Source: Haloprofundus salilacus (GTDB lineage: Archaea; Halobacteriota; Halobacteria; Halobacteriales; Haloferacaceae). From it: a stretch of 64,000 nucleotides of DNA. The translations under genes were made by a program, and so were the position numbers. Positions 55,711 to 64,000 of this stretch are shown here, piece by piece (position 1 is the stretch's first letter; each line of letters opens with the position of its first letter). The DNA lies in NCBI RefSeq assembly GCF_020150815.1, contig NZ_CP083723.1, forward strand, positions 3,038,001 to 3,102,000. Direction: 5' to 3'. The notes beneath the pieces are model-generated. The model saw only the letters and a program-made list of their open reading frames with translations, ran no database searches and was not told the origin of the DNA.

Positions 55711-56121
55711 GGCAGAGAGAGCCCGACCACCGTGACCCGCGACGCGCCTCGCGCGCCGTTGGGACATGAGGAAAGTCCCCCCACCGTCCGAACGGGTGAC
55801 CGGGCGCAAGCCCGGAGTCGGAGACGGCTGGCTCTGGAACAGAAACGAGACCACTCGGTCCGACCGATGACGTGTAAAGCTCGCTCCGGCCTCACCGCCG
55901 GAGCGGTGCGCGAATCTGACCGTAAGGAAGGAGAGTTAACCCACCGAGGATGGACGGCCGAGAACGGATGGAACGGCGAAACCTCACCGGTGCAAGTCCG
56001 CGCCACGCGGTCTGCGGGCGACGCGATTCGTGCGTCGCCCACAGGTCGCACGGTAGTTCGGACGACGGACGCGGACGCTCAGCCGAATGTCGGGGCGAAC
56101 AGAAGGGGGCTTACTCCTCTC
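55711..56121 (+). ncRNA. rnpB: RNase P RNA (archaeal type A)
   Basis: The conserved regions of RNase P RNA are present: GACATGAGGAAAGTCCCCCCAC (CR-I, 55765-55785), the AACAGAAACGAG block (CR-IV, near 55840), GTAAGGAAGGAGAG (55922-55935) and CCGGTGCAAGTCCGC (near 55987). The ends pair: GAGAGAG (55715-55721) with CTCCTCTC (near 56113-56121), helix P1. Boundaries are approximate. The RNA cleaves 5' leaders from tRNA precursors together with protein subunits not in this window. A short T-run (GCTTTTCG, 56126-56133) follows. Confidence 0.93.
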
Positions 56122-56261
56122 AGCCGCTTTTCGCGCCGAGCGACGCGCCCGTCCGCCCCCCGGATTATTAACCGAAACCCGTACCAGTAATAGCAGAGAC
56201 GTAACTCCACCCCCGATTATGGTAGTTCGATTAATAAGCTTGCGTCGACTACGTCGAGACA

Positions 56262-58874
<2,613 letters not shown>

Positions 58875-59053
58875 GACGTTTCGCGCTAGTCTCGTAAATC
58901 GGGAATTCCCACACTCGCGACTTTTCCCAGCTTCGTTCCTGGTTTCGACCCTGCCGTTTTCGTCGTCTGTCTCGAACTTGTTCTCCGTTCCAAGTGTAAG
59001 CACAAACGGAGGGTCGCAACGCTCATACGTTCGCCTGCAGCAACTCACCACGT

Positions 59054-60100
59054 ATGCCGTCTCGACTGCAAACGCTCGCTGTCGTGGCTCTCCTCCTCGT
59101 CGCGGGGTGTCTCGGTCCCCTCACCGACGGGGGAAGTTCGTCCGACGTGCCGCTCCCCGGCAGTTCCTCGACGTCGACCGAACGCGGCGGTGCGACGGCC
59201 GACACCGGCGCGAATCCGTGGGGCGACGACCCGATAGTCGTCGCCATCGATAACCGCGGCGAACCCGGACGCGAGTTCGCGCCCCTCGTCCGCGACGCGA
59301 CCAACTACTGGGAGACGAACGCCGAACGGTACGCCGGGTTCAACGTCTCCTACCGCGTCGCGCCCGACGCCGAGAACCCCGACATTGTCGTCCAGTTCGT
59401 CGACGAGGTGCCGAGCTGCGACAACGTCACCCACGCCGCCGGGTGCGCGCCGCGAATCACCGACTCGCGGCAGATTCAGCGCCCCGAGAACGTCTCGGTT
59501 CGGACCGGTCTCTCAAACGAGTCGACGACGCTCGTGCTCCAACACGAGTTCGGCCACACGCTCGGTCTCGGCCACGACGACAAACCGGCGGACGTGATGG
59601 CCGCCTCGTCGGTGCTGTACACCGAACCGCAACCGAACGCGACCGAACGGGCGTTCCCGTGGACCGACCCCGAGTTCACCGTCCACGTCGACGCCGAGAA
59701 CGCCTCCGACCCCGACGGCGCCCGCGAACAGATTCGCCAGGCGTTCGAGTACTACGAAGACGGTGCTGACGGGAGCGTCCCCGGTAACCTGACGTTCGAG
59801 TACGTCGACTCGCCCGACGACGCCGACGTGACGATTCGCTTCGCCGACGGGTCGGCATGCCGCCCTAGCATCGATTCCGGGTCATGTGCCGTCACCTCCG
59901 GGCCGGACCCCGATGGCGACGATAAAATGGAGCACTACGACCGTCTCGACATCACGCTCGTCGACCTCGACACCGACGCCGTCGGCTGGCACGTCGGCAC
60001 GTGGTTCGCCTACGGTCTGGGCGCGGAGGAGGCCTCCGAGAAACCCGAACCGTTCCAGGACGCCAGTCCCAGCGACAAGCGAAGCGACTGGTGGGAGTGA
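59054..60100 (+). CDS. Metzincin-like lipoprotein with an internal degenerate duplicate
   Basis: A 348-residue lipoprotein with lipobox LLVAGC (Cys19). Domain 1 (about 58-185) ends in QHEFGHTLGLGHDDKPADVM, an HExxHxxGxxHD metzincin/matrixin zinc motif (His164, Glu165, His168, His174). Domain 2 (about 205-335) follows the same layout: a beta strand start FTVHVDAENA, then NLTFEYVDSPDDADVTIRF, a Cys-x8-Cys loop (CRPSIDSGSC versus CDNVTHAAGC in domain 1), and GWHVGTWFAYGLGAEEASEKPEPF where the zinc motif should be. The second site has lost its Glu and two His. Protease activity of domain 1 is inferred. Confidence 0.85.
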   Translation: MPSRLQTLAVVALLLVAGCLGPLTDGGSSSDVPLPGSSSTSTERGGATADTGANPWGDDPIVVAIDNRGEPGREFAPLVRDATNYWETNAERYAGFNVSYRVAPDAENPDIVVQFVDEVPSCDNVTHAAGCAPRITDSRQIQRPENVSVRTGLSNESTTLVLQHEFGHTLGLGHDDKPADVMAASSVLYTEPQPNATERAFPWTDPEFTVHVDAENASDPDGAREQIRQAFEYYEDGADGSVPGNLTFEYVDSPDDADVTIRFADGSACRPSIDSGSCAVTSGPDPDGDDKMEHYDRLDITLVDLDTDAVGWHVGTWFAYGLGAEEASEKPEPFQDASPSDKRSDWWE

Positions 60101-60143
60101 CTGTCGCCGACACAGTCATTTCCCCCCTCTTCGAAGACGGTGT

Positions 60144-61025
60144 ATGGCCTCCCTCCCGCCGTCTCCGGCCTCCTCCTCCCGGTCGTCGCCGCCGACGTCC
60201 TGCGACGACACCGATCGCGTCGAGTGGCGCGCCGCGCCCGGACGCGAACTCGCGGAACTCGCCAAACACGGACTCGCCGGACTCTCCCTCGCGCTTTTCT
60301 CGCTCGTCGCGGTCGGGATGCTGTTCTTCGCGTTCGGTACCTCGGTCGACGGCTACGCCGGCGTGTTTCTGATGCTGCTGATCGTCGGCGGACCCTTCTC
60401 GTTACTCTACTTCGTCACCGCGATCGGCGCCGGCGGCACCGAGTCACTCGTGAAACTGATTCCAGGCGCCGAGACGCTCTCGCTACCCGGTGTGACGGTG
60501 GCGATGCTCGGCGGCGGCGTCGCGATCCTGTCGGTGTTTGTACACCCGCTGTTGCCGGTCACGTACGCTGCGACTCTCGTCGGACTGTACGTCGTCGATA
60601 GGGCACAACGAACGGCGGGCGTCGTCGACGCCGGGACGGCGACGTTCACTCGGCACGTCGGTGAGACTGAACTCCGACACGACGTGTCGTCGTTCGCGGG
60701 ACTCCGCTCGTTCCGAGTCGGCGACTACGTCCTCTGTTGGCTCCAGTTCAACGGCCTCGCGCTCGGTACGCCGCGACTCGTCGTCTTCCCGGCCGCGAAG
60801 TTCCCGGCGATTCGAGCTACCTTCGACGAGATTCGAACAGCGGAACGCGACGAAGATTCGTCCGCACCCGGTGTCGGGGTCTACTCCGCCATTTTCGGGC
60901 TGTTGTTCGTCGGTCTTGCGGCGGCTATCGTGGTGGTCGTGGCGAATCCGCTGCTCTCGTTCTACGCGACCACCATCTTCGGACTGCTCGGCGCGTTCTT
61001 TCTCTTTCTCGCGTGGAAGTCGTAG
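60144..61025 (+). CDS. Polytopic membrane protein, unknown
   Basis: A 293-residue protein with about six hydrophobic segments, including GLAGLSLALFSLVAVGMLFFAF, YAGVFLMLLIVGGPFSLLYFV, VTVAMLGGGVAILSVFVHPLL and two at the C-terminus (SAIFGLLFVGLAAAIVVVV and SFYATTIFGLLGAFFLFLAW). A soluble-looking block (ELRHDVSSFAGLRSFRVGDYVL) lies between helices four and five. No family recognised. The ATG at 60144 lies 40 bases after the preceding gene. The frame from 59886 overlaps that gene and is rejected. Confidence 0.75.
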   Translation: MASLPPSPASSSRSSPPTSCDDTDRVEWRAAPGRELAELAKHGLAGLSLALFSLVAVGMLFFAFGTSVDGYAGVFLMLLIVGGPFSLLYFVTAIGAGGTESLVKLIPGAETLSLPGVTVAMLGGGVAILSVFVHPLLPVTYAATLVGLYVVDRAQRTAGVVDAGTATFTRHVGETELRHDVSSFAGLRSFRVGDYVLCWLQFNGLALGTPRLVVFPAAKFPAIRATFDEIRTAERDEDSSAPGVGVYSAIFGLLFVGLAAAIVVVVANPLLSFYATTIFGLLGAFFLFLAWKS

Positions 61026-61081
61026 AACCAGAGCCCCGTCGCCGCGGAGCGTTCTTGTCGGTCGCGCGCGAACCGCCGAGT

Positions 61082-61357
61082 GTGAACCACGAGGAACTGG
61101 AGAGCGCGCTTCGCCGCGAATTCGACGGCACCGACGCCGAGTTCCGCGTCGTCGTCCGACAGGCCGGCGACCTCGCCGACGTCGGACGGGTCGAGACCGA
61201 CAGGGGCGTCCCGCTCACCGTCGACGCCATCGTCGACGATCTCTCGGACGCGCCCGACGGTCGCGTCGCGAGTCGGTGGAATTGGTGGCTCGGCGCGCTC
61301 GAAGCCGCTTACGGCGGCTACGAACCGTATCAGGTGCGCTGGATACCGAAAGAGTAG
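61082..61357 (+). CDS. Haloarchaeal conserved small protein
   Basis: A 91-residue acidic protein from GTG 61082, starting VNHEELESALRREFDGTDAEFRVVVRQAGDLAD. Its C-terminus DGRVASRWNWWLGALEAAYGGYEPYQVRWIPKE has four Trp and is likely conserved. No function recognised. Codon use is typical of the genome. The frame from 60737 overlaps the membrane protein gene and is rejected. Confidence 0.75.
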   Translation: MNHEELESALRREFDGTDAEFRVVVRQAGDLADVGRVETDRGVPLTVDAIVDDLSDAPDGRVASRWNWWLGALEAAYGGYEPYQVRWIPKE

Positions 61358-61419
61358 CGTCCGCGAGCGGAGTCTGGTTCGATTCGGTCGATTCGGCAGG
61401 TTCGATTGCTTTAGCCGCG

Positions 61420-61629
61420 TCAGTCGCTCTGTCGTCCCGACGACGGAGGTTCGTCGGGGATGAGACTCAGCCCGGGAAGGTCGAGCACCGCCAGAAACCC
61501 GTGCGCGTCGATGACGTGTCTTCGTAGTGTCGAGACCGAGACACCGACGAAGGTCTCCGAACACTCCTCTAAGGGGCAAGCACCGGTGAACCGGTCGTGG
61601 TCGCGGTCGGCCGTACTATCGTCGCTCAC
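61420..61629 (-). CDS. Small C2H2-like zinc finger protein
   Basis: A 69-residue protein from GTG 61629 (VSDDSTADRDHDRF). The segment CPLEECSETFVGVSVSTLRRHVIDAHG has C-x4-C and H-x4-H, a C2H2-like finger. The rest (LAVLDLPGLSLIPDEPPSSG) is unstructured. An ATTACG sequence lies about 30 bases upstream. A frame extending to 61884 has no plausible start. Binding to nucleic acid is inferred. Confidence 0.65.
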   Translation of the reverse strand: MSDDSTADRDHDRFTGACPLEECSETFVGVSVSTLRRHVIDAHGFLAVLDLPGLSLIPDEPPSSGRQSD

Positions 61630-61814
61630 ACAGACCACCCCGGTTCGGAACGACTCGTCGTAATTTCGTTCAGAATAGTGATGGGTGAGTCGAGGTACAC
61701 GGCTGAACCTGCGATTTAAGGGTTGTAAACTTTCTGTTAAGCCGGGACGAACCTTTCGGATCTTGCTCATGTAACGCGTAGCCGATACGGCACCGTCGCC
61801 GCGGCAGCGGCCTC

Positions 61815-61880
61815 TCACGCCCGCGACAGCGCCGCCAACACGTCGTCGGTTTCTGTCCGGTCGGTCGTCTCGTCGCTCAT
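61815..61880 (-). CDS. Possible 21-residue ORF coupled to the HAD gene
   Basis: ATG at 61880 overlaps the stop of the HAD hydrolase (ATGA) and the frame ends with TGA at 61815-61817. The peptide is MSDETTDRTETDDVLAALSR plus Ala. It has halophile-like composition and an amphipathic end. It may be a small protein, the remnant of a longer gene or chance. Confidence 0.3.
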   Translation of the reverse strand: MSDETTDRTETDDVLAALSRA

Positions 61881-62599
61881 GCATCTAACTCGTCGAGCAG
61901 TTCGACGAGGTCCGAAAACGAGCGGACAACGAACTCAGGTCGGTACGGTTCGGGGTCGGGGTCCATGTTCGAACCGAGTTCGCCGACGTACCACGCCGCC
62001 TGCAACCCCGCGCCCTGCGCGCCCGCGACGTCGTATCTCAGCGAGTTGCCGACGTACAGCGTCGACGCGGCGTCGATGTCGAACGCCTCGACCGCAGCGT
62101 CGAACGGGTCGCGGTGCGGCTTTCGACGCGTCATGTCGCCCGCGTAGACGACGACGTCGAACGCGTCCGCGAGGCCGAGCGACGCCAGTTTGACCGACTG
62201 GCGCTCCTCAGGACCGTTCGTCACGAGTCCGACGGGACCGACGTCGCGCGCTCGCTCCAGCGCCCCCCTCGCGCCGGGGTGCAGCGACACTTTCGAGTAG
62301 TCGACCACGTCGAGAAAGCCCTGGGCCAGCGCGTCCGCGTCGACGGGGTCGGACGCTCCACGCTCGTCTTCCGAATTGTGGGCGTACTGCGCGGCGACTA
62401 TTGTGAACCCGCGCGCCAGATAGCCCAGTTGGTCGTCGGGGTCGGGCGGCCCCTCCAGCGCCGTCCAGAGGTCGCTCGGTTCGCCGAACGGGTCGACGCC
62501 CGCCCGCTCGAACGCGCCGTAGTAGATGGTCTCACCGTCTTGGTCTTGCCGACAGAGCGTCCCGTCGAGGTCGAACAATACGGCGTCGAGGGTGTTCAC
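61877..62599 (-). CDS. HAD-family hydrolase
   Basis: A 240-residue HAD subfamily I phosphatase. Motif I is LFDLDGTLCRQD, motif II is GLVTNGPEERQ, motif III Lys is in TRRKPHRDPFD, and motif IV is YVGNSLRYDVAGAQGAG. The cap domain lies between residues 20 and 100. It resembles phosphoglycolate phosphatase or haloacid-type enzymes, but the substrate is not predictable. Confidence 0.92.
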   Translation of the reverse strand: MNTLDAVLFDLDGTLCRQDQDGETIYYGAFERAGVDPFGEPSDLWTALEGPPDPDDQLGYLARGFTIVAAQYAHNSEDERGASDPVDADALAQGFLDVVDYSKVSLHPGARGALERARDVGPVGLVTNGPEERQSVKLASLGLADAFDVVVYAGDMTRRKPHRDPFDAAVEAFDIDAASTLYVGNSLRYDVAGAQGAGLQAAWYVGELGSNMDPDPEPYRPEFVVRSFSDLVELLDELDA

Positions 62600-62752
62600 G
62601 CCCGTTCTACGCGCGAATCCGGCAAAACTCCCTCGTCGTCATGTGCCCCTCGTCGCCGCCTGAGGGTCTCGGGGATGATGCACCCGGATTCTCCTCTGGC
62701 CGATTCGAACGGAACCGACGGACCCAAAGCGTCCTACCCGTTAGCGACGCCA

Positions 62753-64000
62753 ATGAGACTCCAGTTTCTCGGCGGCACGCGCGAGGTGGGCCGCAGCGCC
62801 ATCCTCGTCAACGACCGCCTCCTCCTCGACTACGGGATGCTGACGGGTAACCCCCCGCAGTTCCCCGTCGGATCGGTCGACCCCGAGGCGGTCGTCGTCT
62901 CCCACGGCCACCTCGACCACGTCGGCGCGATTCCCTCCCTCCTCTCCGGCGACGCCCGCCCGCCCATCCACTGGACCCCGCCGACGTACGAACTCGCGAT
63001 GACGCTCGCCCGCGACACGCTCAAACTTCACGGCGGCACCTACAACTGCCCGTTCACCGAAAACGACCTCAAGCGCGTCACCGAAGTCGCCGAGACCCAT
63101 GGCTACCGCGAGACGTTCGAGGCCGCAGGCCACGAGGTGACGTTCTACAACGCGGGCCACATCCCCGGTAGCGCCCACATCCTCGTCAGAGAGAAACGAA
63201 GTTTCTCTGGCAGCCGGACGCAGTCCGGCGACGACGGCGAAACGCGCCTGCTCTACACGGGCGACTTCCACACCGACAACCAGCGCTTGGTGTCCGGAAC
63301 GACCGCCCGGCCCGACGCGGACGTCGTCGTCTGCGAGAGCACGTACAGCGACGTCGAACACGAGACACGAGCCACGGTCGAAGAGCAGTTCGCACAGAGT
63401 GTCAAGATGACGCTCTGGGAGGGCGGCACGGTGGTCGTCCCGGCGTTCGCCATCGGCCGCACCCAGGAGCTGATGCTCGTCTGCGACGCCCACGACATCG
63501 ACTGCTACGTCGACGGGATGGGTCAGCGCGTCACCCGGATGCTCCGCACCTACCCGGAGTTCGTCCGTGACGCCGACGCGCTCCGCCGGGCGACGTCGAA
63601 CGCACGGTTCGTCACCGGTCGCGACGGCCAAAGAAAGCGCATCGCCCGCAAGAACACGGTCATCATCACCACCTCGGGGATGCTCTCGGGCGGCCCAGCG
63701 ATGACGTATATCCCCGAGATTCGTCGGAACCCGGTGAACAAGATAACCATGACCGGCTATCAGGTCGAGGGGACGCCCGGCCGGAGTCTGCTCGAAACCG
63801 GGAGTGCCGAAATCGACGGCCGCATCATGTCAGTCAGCGCGCGGACCGAGGCGTACGACTTCTCGGCGCACGCGGACCGAGACGGACTGCGGGCGTTCCT
63901 CGACGACTACCGGGACGTACCGGTGTTGGTCAACCACGGCGACCGCTGCGAGGCGTTCGCGGCCGAACTCCGCGACGACGGCTTCGAGTCCGCCGCGCCG
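62753..64000 (+). CDS. Beta-CASP metallo-beta-lactamase ribonuclease, 5' part
   Basis: A 416-codon open frame runs from ATG 62753 to the window edge, so the gene is partial and no stop is visible. The MBL core starts MRLQFLGGTREVGRSAILV, with SHGHLDHVGA (HxHxDH), AGHIPGSAHIL and YTGDF. The beta-CASP part has CESTYSD, VVVPAFAIGRTQELMLV, TTSGMLSGGPAM, FSAHADRDGLRAF and VLVNHGDRCEAF. Archaeal relatives are aRNase J / aCPSF-type nucleases, here without KH domains at the N-terminus. A 14-residue insert (REKRSFSGSRTQSG) between strands is encoded by a double palindrome at 63190-63229. Confidence 0.92.
   Translation, partial: MRLQFLGGTREVGRSAILVNDRLLLDYGMLTGNPPQFPVGSVDPEAVVVSHGHLDHVGAIPSLLSGDARPPIHWTPPTYELAMTLARDTLKLHGGTYNCPFTENDLKRVTEVAETHGYRETFEAAGHEVTFYNAGHIPGSAHILVREKRSFSGSRTQSGDDGETRLLYTGDFHTDNQRLVSGTTARPDADVVVCESTYSDVEHETRATVEEQFAQSVKMTLWEGGTVVVPAFAIGRTQELMLVCDAHDIDCYVDGMGQRVTRMLRTYPEFVRDADALRRATSNARFVTGRDGQRKRIARKNTVIITTSGMLSGGPAMTYIPEIRRNPVNKITMTGYQVEGTPGRSLLETGSAEIDGRIMSVSARTEAYDFSAHADRDGLRAFLDDYRDVPVLVNHGDRCEAFAAELRDDGFESAAP
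63190..63229. repeat. In-frame double palindrome inside the beta-CASP RNase gene
   Basis: AGAGAAAC-GAA-GTTTCTCT (63190-63208) is followed directly by GCCGGAC-GCA-GTCCGGC (63213-63229). Both are perfect hairpins. Together they encode the residues GluLysArgSerPheSerGlySerArgThrGln, which replace a short turn between HILV and DDGETRLLYTGDF. It looks like a small palindromic insert that keeps the frame. Confidence 0.6.

Overview
The window is chromosomal DNA from a halophilic archaeon of the class Halobacteria. It is GC rich with strongly GC-biased third codon positions, and its proteins are acidic. Most genes have a TATA-like box about 26-28 bases before the start codon, as expected for leaderless transcripts. 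The rRNA operon has the archaeal order 16S, tRNA-Ala, 23S, 5S, tRNA-Cys, and archaeal genes such as MC1, S6e, archaeal RNase P RNA and an aIF-like two-subunit PheRS are present. Lipoproteins of a family named after Haloferax volcanii suggest a Haloferacales-like organism, but the genus cannot be fixed from the sequence alone.

Layout. 1-3357: end of a branched-chain amino acid ABC transporter operon (livH partial, livM, livG, livF). 3389-6968: a possible Phe-rich leader peptide, then pheS-pheT. 7157-13640: a Cys/Met PLP enzyme, a PNPOx-like flavoprotein, valS, pyrD, an AbrB-like protein and the chromosomal protein MC1. 13895-19754: the rRNA operon with four tandem promoters. 20232-25900: an envelope protein, a double universal stress protein, an MhqO/MhqD-like quinone detoxification pair, superoxide dismutase and a Rieske protein. 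26123-27860: tRNA-Arg flanked by gene debris and an intact IS200/IS605-type TnpB, with a solo right-end hairpin nearby. 28125-38424: membrane-tethered ferredoxin, 6-phosphogluconate dehydrogenase, CBS and UspA proteins, a broken cbiE and a broken btuF-like gene lying head to head, M29 aminopeptidase, GNAT and creatininase-family proteins. 38689-47946: DHH phosphoesterase, S6e, dihydroorotase, lipoate ligase, thioesterase, isochorismatase-like hydrolase and two pseudogenes. 48081-53171: two paralogous surface lipoproteins, then a histidine kinase and response regulator. 53326-64000: pncB, AMMECR1, RNase P RNA, a Zn/Cd-type P-ATPase, a metzincin-like lipoprotein, a HAD hydrolase and the start of a beta-CASP ribonuclease.

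Functional themes are housekeeping translation (pheST, valS, rRNA, tRNAs, rnpB, S6e), pyrimidine and NAD synthesis (pyrD, pyrC, pncB), stress and redox defence (four UspA genes, Sod, the MhqO/MhqD pair, ferredoxins), and surface proteins. The observation most worth following is the upstream region of pheST: a leaderless 27-codon ORF with four Phe codons in five, followed by mutually exclusive GC-rich stems, with no convincing TATA box directly before pheS. This has the architecture of a translation-coupled attenuator, which I do not know to be described for archaeal pheST. Other notable points are a TnpB whose predicted guide would match the tRNA-Arg promoter, internal domain decay in two protease-like lipoproteins, an in-frame double-palindrome insert in the beta-CASP RNase gene, and several gene wrecks.
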